A stretch of 64,000 nucleotides of DNA from Arthrobacter sp. zg-Y20 (GTDB taxonomy: Bacteria; Actinomycetota; Actinomycetes; Actinomycetales; Micrococcaceae), in NCBI RefSeq assembly GCF_030142075.1, contig NZ_CP126241.1:620001-684000 (forward strand). The letters run 5' to 3'. Position 1 is the first letter of the stretch; every line of letters begins with the position of its first letter. A program made the translations under genes and the position numbers. The notes under the pieces were generated by a model. The model was not told the DNA's origin, made no database searches, and saw nothing but the letters and a program-made list of their open reading frames with translations. Positions 27,397 to 35,014 of the stretch are shown piece by piece.

Positions 27397-28095
27397 ATGA
27401 CGGATCTCATTGACACAACTGAGATGTATCTCAGGACCATCCTGGAGCTGGAAGAAGAGAACATTGTGGCGCTGCGGGCACGTATTGCCGAGCGGCTGAG
27501 GCACTCAGGCCCCACCGTGTCCCAGACCGTTGGCCGGATGGAGCGTGACGGCCTCGTGGTGGTGGCGGGAACCCGCCGGCTCGAACTGACGGAACTGGGC
27601 CGCCGGCGCGCTACCGAGGTGATGCGCAAACACCGGCTCGCGGAGCGGCTGCTCTCGGACGTTATCGGCCTGGACTGGGCCTACGTCCACGACGAGGCCT
27701 GCCGGTGGGAACACGTGATGAGTGAGCGCGTGGAGCGCCGGCTGTATGAGCTGCTGGGACATCCCACGGAATCCCCTTACGGCAATCCGATTCCAGGCCT
27801 CGAGGGCATCGGCGGAGAGCCGGCACCGGTCTTCCACCAGGGCGTGCATGACCTGGTCTCTGCCGTGGCTGCCGTAGAGGCAGGATCCAAGCTGACCCTC
27901 CTGCGGCTGGCCGAACCCATCCAGGTGGAGCCGGAGCTGCTGTCCCAGCTGGATGAAGCCGGGCTCCGCCCCGGTGCGGAAATCACCGCCGAAGTCGTAG
28001 GCGGCTACATTTCCGTGCGTGTCCCCGGCATCGAAGGAGCGCTTGAATTGCCGGCAGAAGTGGCCGCACACGTTTTTGTGGCACACGCCGGGTAA
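27397..28095 (+). CDS. ideR: DtxR/IdeR iron-dependent regulator
   Basis: A 232-residue metal-activated repressor, closely resembling DtxR/IdeR: DTTEMYLRTILELEEENI, RLRHSGPTVSQTVGRMERDGL (HTH) and MRKHRLAERLLSDVIGLDW. The regulatory metal-site residues Met10, and Cys, Glu and His in DEACRWEHVMS, are all present, arguing for Fe(II) rather than Mn sensing. A C-terminal SH3-like domain spans about 150-230. In relatives it represses siderophore and iron-uptake genes when iron is replete. AGGAG precedes ATG by 9 nt. The siderophore-interacting protein at 10997 is a plausible target, but I found no box there. Confidence 0.95.
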   Translation: MTDLIDTTEMYLRTILELEEENIVALRARIAERLRHSGPTVSQTVGRMERDGLVVVAGTRRLELTELGRRRATEVMRKHRLAERLLSDVIGLDWAYVHDEACRWEHVMSERVERRLYELLGHPTESPYGNPIPGLEGIGGEPAPVFHQGVHDLVSAVAAVEAGSKLTLLRLAEPIQVEPELLSQLDEAGLRPGAEITAEVVGGYISVRVPGIEGALELPAEVAAHVFVAHAG

Positions 28096-28124
28096 CGGAA
28101 TGGTTACTTTTGGGACATTTACCC

Positions 28125-28130
28125 TATAGT
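28125..28130 (+). promoter_or_regulatory. Candidate -10 box for the riboswitch-1 transcript
   Basis: TATAGT about 45 nt before the aptamer. The -35 region (GGTTAC at 28102-28107) is poor, so this rests on the -10 box alone. Confidence 0.4.
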
Positions 28131-28173
28131 GAATTCCGACGTTGAAACACCATCGTTATCCGGTCTGTCCGCC

Positions 28174-28366
28174 GAGCCCTGCCAACGGACCGGAGCACCA
28201 AACTCGTCAGGCAGGGGCGGAGGACCCAATTTCCGGCAGTAGAACTGCCTTGGGGTGAAGCCTTCCGGAGGCCGGCGGCAAAACGTGCATAGAAGCACGC
28301 AGTGCCGGCGGTGAGCCGAGGGCCGAGTTTCTCTACTCGAATCCGACAGCTAACTTCGCAGGCGTT
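28174..28366 (+). ncRNA. Cyclic di-AMP riboswitch (ydaO-yuaA), copy 1
   Basis: The leader of the M23 peptidase gene carries the ydaO/yuaA aptamer landmarks in order: a closing stem (CCCTGCC at 28177-28183 with GGCAGGG at 28210-28216), GGACCCAA, CTTGGGGTGAAGCC, an extended GCCGGCGG hairpin, the GAGCCGAGGG segment, and the hallmark CGAATCCGACAGCTAAC followed by CGCAGGC. In actinobacteria this RNA precedes secreted wall hydrolases (rpf, NlpC/P60, M23), and c-di-AMP binding normally lowers expression. The aptamer ends about 18 nt before the TTG start and no U-tract terminator follows, so control may be at translation initiation. Ends are approximate. Confidence 0.9.
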
Positions 28367-28383
28367 CCAAGAGAGGGAAACAC

Positions 28384-29148
28384 TTGTCGAAGCATGCTGC
28401 TTCGGGGCGCCGCCGTGCGGCTGCCCCTGTTGCGCCCGCCCGCCGGCGCAGCTCCCCGCCCTCCGGGCGCAGGCGGGTTGAAACAAAAACCCTGTCCATG
28501 GGTGGAGCCGCCCAGAAGGTGGCCATCACCGCCGCCACATCAGGCCTGATCCTCACCGCAGCGCTGCCCACCTCCGCGGCCGCTGACGATCCCGTCCAGC
28601 CGCAGCCGGTTTCAGCCGACACGCCGGTCTCCGCGGATGCCAACGCGAACATCGGATTTGCCCGCGCCGGGTTGAGCAGCAGCTATGACCCGGACGCCAA
28701 GCTGGCTTCCGTCGGCGTGGCAGCAGGGTCCCACGCGGTCCCCGCGGCCGCCAAGGGCACGCTGTCCACCCCGCTGGATTCTGCGCTGGTGGAGACATCG
28801 GGATTCGGCCACCGCGTCAGCCCCATTACGGGCGCAGCCGGGGAAATGCATAACGGCCAGGATTTCGCCGCCACCTGCGGCACCGCAGTAAACGCAGCGG
28901 CTTCCGGAAAAGTGGTCTTTGCCGGCTGGCACCCCTACGGCGGCGGCAACCGCGTTGTCATTGACCACGGCAACGGGGTCGAAACCACCTATAACCACCT
29001 CTCCGCCATTTCCGTGTCGGTAGGCAGCGAAATCAAGCGCGGAAACCTGGTGGGAGCAAGCGGAACAACGGGCTCTTCCACGGGTTGCCACCTGCATTTC
29101 GAGGTCATGGTAAACGGCGAAGTAGTGGACCCACTGAACTGGTTGTAA
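28384..29148 (+). CDS. Secreted M23-family peptidoglycan endopeptidase
   Basis: A 254-residue exported protein. A long basic N-terminus precedes a hydrophobic signal segment ending near LPTSAAADD, then a linker and a C-terminal M23 (lysostaphin-type) domain with zinc ligands in MHNGQDFAA (His, Asp) and HLHFEV (His). It should cut peptide cross-links in the wall. TTG 28384 follows AGAGAGGG by 6 nt and directly follows the riboswitch, supporting that start. It is the only gene between the two riboswitches. The domain is compact, without LysM repeats. Confidence 0.92.
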   Translation: MSKHAASGRRRAAAPVAPARRRSSPPSGRRRVETKTLSMGGAAQKVAITAATSGLILTAALPTSAAADDPVQPQPVSADTPVSADANANIGFARAGLSSSYDPDAKLASVGVAAGSHAVPAAAKGTLSTPLDSALVETSGFGHRVSPITGAAGEMHNGQDFAATCGTAVNAAASGKVVFAGWHPYGGGNRVVIDHGNGVETTYNHLSAISVSVGSEIKRGNLVGASGTTGSSTGCHLHFEVMVNGEVVDPLNWL

Positions 29149-29177
29149 CCGCACGAATATCATTTCGTGACCGGAAC

Positions 29178-29206
29178 GTGACATAGCGCAAATGTTGCTG
29201 TACGCT
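29178..29206 (+). promoter_or_regulatory. Candidate promoter for the second riboswitch unit
   Basis: GTGACA (29178-29183), a 17-nt spacer and TACGCT (29201-29206). Start near 29213, just at the hairpin below, so the second hydrolase pair is probably transcribed independently of the M23 gene. Confidence 0.5.
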
Positions 29207-29213
29207 CGTCCTC

Positions 29214-29240
29214 GTGCCCGATTGGCCAAAGATCGGGCAC
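29214..29240 (+). other. Hairpin at the 5' end of the second leader
   Basis: A perfect 9-bp inverted repeat (GTGCCCGAT and its complement) around a 9-nt loop. No T-run follows, so it is unlikely to terminate transcription. It may protect the 5' end of the mRNA or extend the riboswitch structure. Confidence 0.6.
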
Positions 29241-29253
29241 CTTCGAACAGATC

Positions 29254-29418
29254 GCCTAGCTCTGCCACTGTTTGAAGTCCGTTCGCAGAATCGCATGGCA
29301 GAGGCGGGGGAACCAATTTCGGGTTTCGCAAGAAGCCCTTGGGGTTAAGTTGCAAATGGCCTTAGGCCTGGCAACCGGGTGACTCCCATCCGAATCCGAC
29401 AGCTCACCTCGTAGGCAA
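29254..29418 (+). ncRNA. Cyclic di-AMP riboswitch (ydaO-yuaA), copy 2
   Basis: Same landmarks as copy 1 with a different sequence in the variable stems: TCTGCC (29261-29266) pairing with GGCAGA (29297-29302), GGAACCAA, CTTGGGGTTAAGTTG, CCGGGTGACTCCC, and CGAATCCGACAGCTCAC with CGTAGGC. It precedes the GTG of the first NlpC/P60-like gene by about 18 nt, as copy 1 does its own gene. Ends are approximate. Confidence 0.9.
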
Positions 29419-29435
29419 TTGGGAGAGGCAAACCT

Positions 29436-30227
29436 GTGTCATCACACGCTCATGGCCGCCGTCGCGCAGCCACCGTTCAGACCAACCCGATCACTGCACT
29501 TTCCAAGGCAGTCAGCAGCAACGCAGGCATGGTAGGCCGTCAGGCCGCCGTCGTTGTGGCAGCATCCGGCCTCGTGCTGGCTGCAGGACTCCCTGCACAG
29601 GCAGCGTCCGTCAGCATGGACCGCCAGGCACTCGAATCCACCCCGCTGAACGTTGTAGCCGGGACAGTCAAGGCTAATGCGGACGCGGACGTAAAGCTCG
29701 CGGTCATGGAAGCACCCAGCTCCACCTCCGGCGCAGACTACCGTGCACAGGTAGCAGCTGAAGAAGCCGCAGTCGCAGCAGCTGCTGAGGCTCAGGCCCA
29801 GCAGGCAGCAGCAACCCAGCGTGCCGCTGCTTCCCGTGTTGCCGCACCTGTTGCAAACGGCGCAGTACAGACCGCATCCTCCACTCCCGCAGCACCGGCC
29901 GCTGACGCCGTAGCTCCGGGCAATGTGGCCGCCGGCCTCGTGGCCTCGGCTTACAGCCAGATCGGCGTGGCACAGGATTGCACCGCCATGGTCGAGAAGG
30001 CCCTGCGCTCCGTCGGCAAGTCCGTCGGCGACCTGGCTCCCGGCCAGTTCTTCCAGTACGGCACCGTTGTTGGCAGCCCCGCTCCCGGTGACCTGGTCAT
30101 CAGTGCTACCCACGTCGCCATCTACGTTGGCAACGGACAGGTCATCAGCGGCGGTCTGAACGGTATGAACACCGGTCTGCACAGCCTCTCCGACCTGCAC
30201 GGCTACAGCTTCGTCCGCGTCTCCTAA
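29436..30227 (+). CDS. Secreted NlpC/P60-like protein 1
   Basis: A 263-residue exported protein. The signal region (VGRQAAVVVAASGLVLAAGLPAQAAS) is followed by an Ala/Gln-rich, probably coiled segment (residues 100-135) and an NlpC/P60-like fold: catalytic Cys in GVAQDCTAMVEKALRSVG, APGDLVISATHVAIYVGNG with the His, and VISGG. The usual DCSG is DCTA, a variant shared with the next gene. Such proteins cleave or bind stem peptides. GTG 29436 follows GGGAGAGG by 8 nt. It is directly under riboswitch 2. Confidence 0.88.
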   Translation: MSSHAHGRRRAATVQTNPITALSKAVSSNAGMVGRQAAVVVAASGLVLAAGLPAQAASVSMDRQALESTPLNVVAGTVKANADADVKLAVMEAPSSTSGADYRAQVAAEEAAVAAAAEAQAQQAAATQRAAASRVAAPVANGAVQTASSTPAAPAADAVAPGNVAAGLVASAYSQIGVAQDCTAMVEKALRSVGKSVGDLAPGQFFQYGTVVGSPAPGDLVISATHVAIYVGNGQVISGGLNGMNTGLHSLSDLHGYSFVRVS

Positions 30228-30249
30228 GCCCTGGTCTCCGAGAACAATC

Positions 30250-31041
30250 ATGACCTCGACAATTGAGCGCGCCCGCCACCGGGCGCCGGTTGAACGCACC
30301 AGCACGCTGAACGCCCTTGCAGGTGCGGTCAGTGCAAACGCAGGAACGGTTGGCCGCCAGGCTGCCGTTATCGCAGCTGCCTCAGGCTTGGTCCTCACCA
30401 CCGGTGTGGCCGCCAATGCTTCCGGCACGGAGCCCCTGCGGGATGTCCAGACGAGCACCCTGGATCTCACGGCAGCAAAGCTCGACAAAGTGTCTGCAGA
30501 AGCTGTGCTTCACTTTGAGTTCGAAGGCATTGCGGGCACCACTCCCGCGCCGGCGCCGGCAGCCCCTGTGGTGGAAGAGGCGCAGACCGCTCTCCAGGTT
30601 CAGGAAATGCCGGCCGCAGGTGCTGCGCAGGTTGCCCGTCCGGCATCCAACACAGCTCCGGCGGCAGGGGTCAACACCGCCGCCGCACCGGCACCGCAGG
30701 GCAGCCCCTCAGGGCTGGCCGCCACCATTGCTGCAGCAGCCTACGCCCAGCTGGGCGTCAACCAGGACTGCACCATGCTGGTGACCAATGCCCTGGCGGC
30801 TGCGGGGATCAACTTCCACGGATGGCCTGCAGGCTACCTGTCCCTTGGACGGACGGTCAGCGCAGCCGAGGCCATGCCCGGTGACTTGATCTACTACGCC
30901 GACGGCGGCATGGGCCTGGCCCACATTGCCGTATACGTAGGCGGTGGCCAAGCCGTGCACGGCGGCTTCAACGGCAACAGCACCGTTGTGGCACCGGCAG
31001 AACTCGGCTCGGGCGGCGTCTACATCCGCGTAGGCGGATAA
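30250..31041 (+). CDS. Secreted NlpC/P60-like protein 2
   Basis: A 263-residue paralogue of the preceding protein, of equal length and 22 nt downstream. The signal region (VGRQAAVIAAASGLVLTTGVAANAS) is near-identical in layout; a Pro/Ala linker follows, then the catalytic core GVNQDCTMLVTNALAAAG and AHIAVYVGGGQAVHGG. The two look like a tandem duplication. It has no riboswitch of its own and should be read through from riboswitch 2, ending at the terminator at 31060. Confidence 0.88.
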   Translation: MTSTIERARHRAPVERTSTLNALAGAVSANAGTVGRQAAVIAAASGLVLTTGVAANASGTEPLRDVQTSTLDLTAAKLDKVSAEAVLHFEFEGIAGTTPAPAPAAPVVEEAQTALQVQEMPAAGAAQVARPASNTAPAAGVNTAAAPAPQGSPSGLAATIAAAAYAQLGVNQDCTMLVTNALAAAGINFHGWPAGYLSLGRTVSAAEAMPGDLIYYADGGMGLAHIAVYVGGGQAVHGGFNGNSTVVAPAELGSGGVYIRVGG

Positions 31042-31059
31042 CGGCTTTTCTCTCCGGCC

Positions 31060-31090
31060 AAAAGCTCCTCCTTCGGGGGGAGCTTTTGCC
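31060..31090 (+). terminator. Terminator after the NlpC/P60 pair
   Basis: A 12-bp stem with one G-T pair (AAAAGCTCCTCC against GGGGGAGCTTTT), a TTCG tetraloop, and terminal Ts that form part of the stem. Confidence 0.85.
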
Positions 31091-31095
31091 GTTAA

Positions 31096-31131
31096 CCGTC
31101 CGGGTCCGTCCCCGGGGACGGACCCGGACGG
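31096..31131. repeat. Perfect 36-bp G+C-rich palindrome
   Basis: Two perfectly complementary 18-nt arms meet without a spacer at CCCC/GGGG (centre between 31113 and 31114). It lies 8 nt beyond the terminator stem in the spacer before the HNH gene. There is no T-tract on either side. It could form a cruciform or a transcript-end structure, or be a protein site. Confidence 0.85.
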
Positions 31132-31287
31132 CGGAAGAAGGCGCCAGCGCCCAGGGCAAGGTTTCGGCCCCGGAAATGGCCAAGACTGCATTCCCGTCAT
31201 ACTCTTGCATAGACAATCCGATGTGCCGTAAGTGTGCCGGTGTCTAGTATTCACTGGCTCATGGACGGCCGACGAAGAGGTATGTGC

Positions 31288-31788
31288 ATGCGCACTCTCG
31301 TTCTGAATGCTGGATATGAACCACTGGCCGTGATCACCTTCCGCCGCGCGCTGGTGCTGGTCCTGAGCGGGAAAGCGAGTGTGGTGGCGGAGAGCGGCGA
31401 GCCGGTAGTCGGGCCCTCTGAAATCCTCCCCAGACCCTCGGTTATCCTGCTCCACCGGTACGTCCGGGTCCCGTACCGGGAGGGCACCGTTGCCACCCGT
31501 CGGGGCGTGCTGCGCCGGGATAACCACGAATGCGCGTACTGCGGAAAGGCGGCAGCCACGGTGGACCATGTTGTTCCCCGTTCACGCGGCGGCGATGACA
31601 GCTGGGAGAACCTGGTTGCATGCTGCCTGCGCTGCAACAATACGAAGGGCGACAGGACGTTGGCACAGCTTGGCTGGCAGCTGCGTATTTCCCCGAAGGC
31701 GCCCCGTGGAGCGCGCTGGCAGATCCGCGAACTGGAGCGTCCGTCACCGCAATGGGACCCCTTCCTGCAGAACGACACTGCCGCCTGA
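31288..31788 (+). CDS. HNH endonuclease family protein
   Basis: A 166-residue protein starting MRTLVLNAGYEPLAVITFRRAL, a form widespread in actinobacteria and cyanobacteria. The HNH zinc-finger nuclease core is HECAYCGKAAATVDHVVPRS followed by RGGDDSWENLVACCLRCNNTKGDR, with two CxxC zinc pairs and the catalytic His in DHV. Substrate and role are unknown. ATG 31288 follows AGAGG by 8 nt; upstream ATGs at 31261 and 31282 are less well placed. Its stop overlaps the mobA start (TGATG). Confidence 0.9.
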   Translation: MRTLVLNAGYEPLAVITFRRALVLVLSGKASVVAESGEPVVGPSEILPRPSVILLHRYVRVPYREGTVATRRGVLRRDNHECAYCGKAAATVDHVVPRSRGGDDSWENLVACCLRCNNTKGDRTLAQLGWQLRISPKAPRGARWQIRELERPSPQWDPFLQNDTAA

Positions 31789-32444
31789 TGCCCGTTGTTC
31801 CGGTGTACGACGCCGTAATCCTCGCCGGCGGCCGTTCCTCCCGCCTCGGCGGCAGCCCCAAGGCACTGCTGCATACCGGTGGGCGCACCCTGCTGGAAAC
31901 CACCTTGGACGCGGTTGCCGGGGCCCGGCGTGTGGCCGTAGTGGGACCGGGCTCACTGCTGCCGCTGCTTGAGGACGCGTCCCGCGAAACCGTGCTGGTG
32001 CGGGAGGAACCGGTGTTCGGCGGCCCGGCAGCCGCTGTTGCAGCGGGGCTGGAAGCCCTGCCCGCCTCGGGTGACTGGACGCTGGTCCTGGCCTGCGATA
32101 TGCCGCGAATTGCCTCTGCGGCCGGAGTCCTGCTGGATGCGGCCGGCAGCGATGATTCCGACGGCGACTCCACCCTTCTGGCCCTTGACGCTGACGGCAG
32201 GAGCCAGCCGCTGGCGGGCCTGTACCGGACCGCAGACCTTCGTCAGGCCGTCCTCGGCCATGCACCCGGCGGCCTGACGAACATGTCCATGAAGGCTCTG
32301 CTTGCTAGGGTGCAATGGAGGGGTGTTGATGTTCCCCCCATGAGTACCGCCGATGTCGACACTTGGGCGGACGCGCGGATCTTGGGCGTAAGCACCGAAG
32401 GAACCGCGTTAACAGCATCGTCCAGCGAAGCGAAGGAGCACTAA
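31788..32444 (+). CDS. mobA: Molybdenum cofactor guanylyltransferase-like protein
   Basis: A 218-residue nucleotidyltransferase with the MobA signature AVILAGGRSSRLGGSPKALL, ACDMPRI and PLAGLYR. MobA joins GMP to molybdopterin to make the MGD form used by formate dehydrogenases and nitrate reductases. The start ATG overlaps the HNH stop codon, and its own stop overlaps the next gene's ATG, so translation is coupled. The family also contains MobA-like CTP transferases, but moeA and fdhD alongside favour the molybdenum cofactor role. Confidence 0.88.
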   Translation: MPVVPVYDAVILAGGRSSRLGGSPKALLHTGGRTLLETTLDAVAGARRVAVVGPGSLLPLLEDASRETVLVREEPVFGGPAAAVAAGLEALPASGDWTLVLACDMPRIASAAGVLLDAAGSDDSDGDSTLLALDADGRSQPLAGLYRTADLRQAVLGHAPGGLTNMSMKALLARVQWRGVDVPPMSTADVDTWADARILGVSTEGTALTASSSEAKEH

Positions 32445-32728
32445 TGCCAAGCCAGCAGGAACAACTTGAGGCGTGGAGCGGGAGACTGCTCAAGGCACTG
32501 GAGCTCGAGGGGACACCCGTGGATATCTCCGCCGTGCTTGACCTCGCTGCGGCCGCAGCCCACAACGTGGTGCGGCCGGCAGCGCCGTTGACCACTTTTA
32601 TTGCCGGGTACGCAGCGGGACTGGCTGCCGGCAGCGGACAGGCGGCCGACGCCGCGTCCATGCGTTCGGCCATGGCGGTGGCAGCCGCCGAATGCCGGGA
32701 CGCAGCAGACGAAGGGGATGCGCAATGA
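32444..32728 (+). CDS. DUF6457 family small protein
   Basis: A 94-residue, all-helical, Ala-rich protein (LEAWSGRLLKALELEGTPVD, HNVVRPAAPLTTFIAGYAAG) matching the small family found between mobA and moeA in actinobacteria. The conserved VRPAAPLTTFIAGY block may bind a partner of the cofactor pathway; no enzymatic motif is visible. Start and stop both overlap neighbours (TAATG and ATGA). AAGGAG precedes ATG by 5 nt. Confidence 0.8.
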   Translation: MPSQQEQLEAWSGRLLKALELEGTPVDISAVLDLAAAAAHNVVRPAAPLTTFIAGYAAGLAAGSGQAADAASMRSAMAVAAAECRDAADEGDAQ

Positions 32729-34020
32729 GTGAAAAAAGCGCTCCCGTTATCCTGCCCGCACAACCCAATGCGTCTTGGGCCCAGGCCCGGCACGCGGCCT
32801 ATGCCGCCGCCCGCCCGCTGCCCTACGAAACCGTTCCACTGGACGAAGCGCTGGGGCGGATCCTTGCCCTGGAGACCTCCGCGCTGCAGCCCGTCCCGCA
32901 TTATGCTTCCGCCGCAATGGACGGCTGGGCCATAGCCGGGCCTCCGCCCTGGACGGTCATCACCCAGGAGGAACCGGAAGTGGAACGCTGGCAGATCCAC
33001 AAGGAGTCCGGGCGGCGGGCGCTGCAGCCCGGGGAAGCCGTGAAAATCCTCACGGGCGGATTGATTCCCGAAGGCGCCGACGCCGTCCTGCGGTCCGAGA
33101 GCGGCTCTGTTTCGAACACCACGCCGCCGCGCCTGACCCGCAACGACCGGGCCCGCGAATCCGAACCGGCCGCCGGGGAGCACATCCGGCCCGCCGGGGA
33201 AGAGGCATCTGCCGGAGAGACCACCATCCCCGCAGGCAAGCTGCTCAACCCTGCCCATATTGCCCTGGCCGCCGTCTGCGGCCACGACACGCTGCCGGTG
33301 CTGCGTTCACCGCGGGTGTCCCTGCTGCTGACCGGTGATGAAGTGATTGATGCGGGGCTCCCGGAACCGGGCCAGGTCCGGGATACCTTCGGACCGCAGC
33401 TGCCGCAGCTGGTGTCAATGCTCGGCGGCAAGGTGGATGTGGTGCGCCGGCTCCCGGACCGGCTGGAGGAAGTGGTAGCAGCGCTCAGCAGCGAAGCCAC
33501 GGACGAAATGTCTATTGCGATGTCCTCCGGCGACGTCCTCATCACCACCGGCGGTACCGGACGTTCCGAGGCCGACCACTTGCGCCGTGCCTTGGAAGAA
33601 GTGGAAGCCGAGCTCCTGATCGACGGGATTGCGATGCGTCCGGGCCACCCCACCATGCTCGCCCGGCTCCGGGACGGCAGGCTCCTGGTGGCCCTGCCGG
33701 GTAACCCGCTGGCAGCCATGATGGCCGTTTTTACCATCCTCCAGCCCCTCTTGGACGGACTGCGCGGCGCTCCGATTTCCCGGGAACGCCACGTGCTGGC
33801 CGGTGTGGACCTGGAACCGCTGCCCGGCCGCACCAGGCTGGTGCCGTGCAGTATCCAGGAGGACCGGGCCATGCCGTCCCCCTACTTCCGCTCCGGCATG
33901 CTGCGCGGCCTGGCCGAAGCGGACGCCGTGATGGTGGTGCCGCCCGAAGGCTGCATCAGGGACCAAGCAGTGATGGCCCTTCCCCTGCCCTGGCAGGTCA
34001 ACCGGGCGCCCGCAGGATAA
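32725..34020 (+). CDS. moeA: Molybdopterin molybdenumtransferase
   Basis: A 431-residue MoeA that inserts molybdate into adenylated molybdopterin. Domains in order: N-terminal helices and AAMDGWAI, the barrel with GEAVKILTGGLIPEGADAVL, the MogA-like domain with LLLTGDEVIDAG and TTGGTGRSEADHL, and the C-terminal beta domain after LVALPGNPLAAM. The loop at about residues 135-165 (SNTTPPRLTRNDRARESEPA) is longer than in E. coli MoeA. ATG overlaps the DUF6457 stop (ATGA). Confidence 0.94.
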   Translation: MSEKSAPVILPAQPNASWAQARHAAYAAARPLPYETVPLDEALGRILALETSALQPVPHYASAAMDGWAIAGPPPWTVITQEEPEVERWQIHKESGRRALQPGEAVKILTGGLIPEGADAVLRSESGSVSNTTPPRLTRNDRARESEPAAGEHIRPAGEEASAGETTIPAGKLLNPAHIALAAVCGHDTLPVLRSPRVSLLLTGDEVIDAGLPEPGQVRDTFGPQLPQLVSMLGGKVDVVRRLPDRLEEVVAALSSEATDEMSIAMSSGDVLITTGGTGRSEADHLRRALEEVEAELLIDGIAMRPGHPTMLARLRDGRLLVALPGNPLAAMMAVFTILQPLLDGLRGAPISRERHVLAGVDLEPLPGRTRLVPCSIQEDRAMPSPYFRSGMLRGLAEADAVMVVPPEGCIRDQAVMALPLPWQVNRAPAG

Positions 34021-34105
34021 CGTGCCGTACGCGGGCACCCGCTGACTGCGGATCCCGCCGCGGAGGGGCAACATAGAAGCAGGAAACAGGAATCAGGGAG
34101 GCATC

Positions 34106-34954
34106 ATGGGACGGGTCACCACACGGGGACGGGTCACGAAATTCCGGCTGGACGGAAACGTCAGCCGGCGCGACGACGTCTTGGCGGGGGAGGAGCCGCT
34201 GGAGATCCGGGTGGGAGGAAAGAGTTTCACCGTCACCATGCGCACCCCCGGCGACGACTTTGACCTGGTAGCCGGTTTCCTGGTCTCGGAGGGTGTGATC
34301 TGGGAGCCCGGCCAGCTCATCAGCCTGCGCTACTGCGCGGGTGTGGATGAGGACGGCAAACAGACCTTCAACGTGGTGGATGTACAGCTGAGGCCCGGGA
34401 CCCCGCTGCCGGATACCGGAATGGAACGGCACGTCTATACCTCCAGTTCCTGCGGCATCTGCGGCACGGCCTCCATCGAGGCCGTGCGCAAGTCCTCCCA
34501 CTTTGATTTGGAGGGCGACGGCGTCCGGTTGCCCCTGGAGATGCTCGCGTCCCTGCCGGACCGGTTGCGCGAAGGGCAGAAGGTCTTCGACCGGACCGGC
34601 GGCGTGCACGCGGCCGGGCTCTTCAGCGCCGAAGGGGAGCTGCTGTGCCTGCGTGAGGACGTGGGCCGGCACAATGCGGTGGACAAGGTGGTGGGCTGGG
34701 CCCTTCGCGCCGGGCTGCTGCCATTGCGCGGCATGGTGCTGCAGGTCTCCGGCCGGGCCTCGTTCGAACTGGTCCAGAAGGCGCAGTTGGCCGGCATCCC
34801 GGTGCTCGCCGCCGTAAGCGCACCGTCGGCGTTGTCCGTGGAATTGGCCCAGGACGCGGGGCTCACGCTGATTGGATTCAGCCGCGGCATCTCGCTCAAC
34901 TGCTATTCGGCACCCGAACGGATCCTGGCCCCGGTCACCGCGGTAAGCGCCTAG
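34106..34954 (+). CDS. fdhD: Formate dehydrogenase accessory sulfurtransferase
   Basis: A 282-residue FdhD, which passes sulfur from a cysteine desulfurase to the molybdenum cofactor of formate dehydrogenase. The essential CxxC is in SSSCGICGTASIE; further motifs are PGDDFDLVAGFLVSEG, RTGGVHAAGLF and REDVGRHNAVDK. GGGAGG lies 5 nt before ATG. It is 85 nt after moeA in the same direction. No formate dehydrogenase gene is in the window; it would be expected nearby in the genome. Confidence 0.95.
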   Translation: MGRVTTRGRVTKFRLDGNVSRRDDVLAGEEPLEIRVGGKSFTVTMRTPGDDFDLVAGFLVSEGVIWEPGQLISLRYCAGVDEDGKQTFNVVDVQLRPGTPLPDTGMERHVYTSSSCGICGTASIEAVRKSSHFDLEGDGVRLPLEMLASLPDRLREGQKVFDRTGGVHAAGLFSAEGELLCLREDVGRHNAVDKVVGWALRAGLLPLRGMVLQVSGRASFELVQKAQLAGIPVLAAVSAPSALSVELAQDAGLTLIGFSRGISLNCYSAPERILAPVTAVSA

Positions 34955-35014
34955 CGCCGACGGTCCCGTGTCCGCCTAACCGGCCCCGGGTCCGGGTGCC
35001 GGTGCGGAGTACGC

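Noticed and set aside
29214-29240. Terminator of the M23 gene
   Set aside because: No T-run after the stem, and it falls at the predicted transcription start of the second riboswitch unit.
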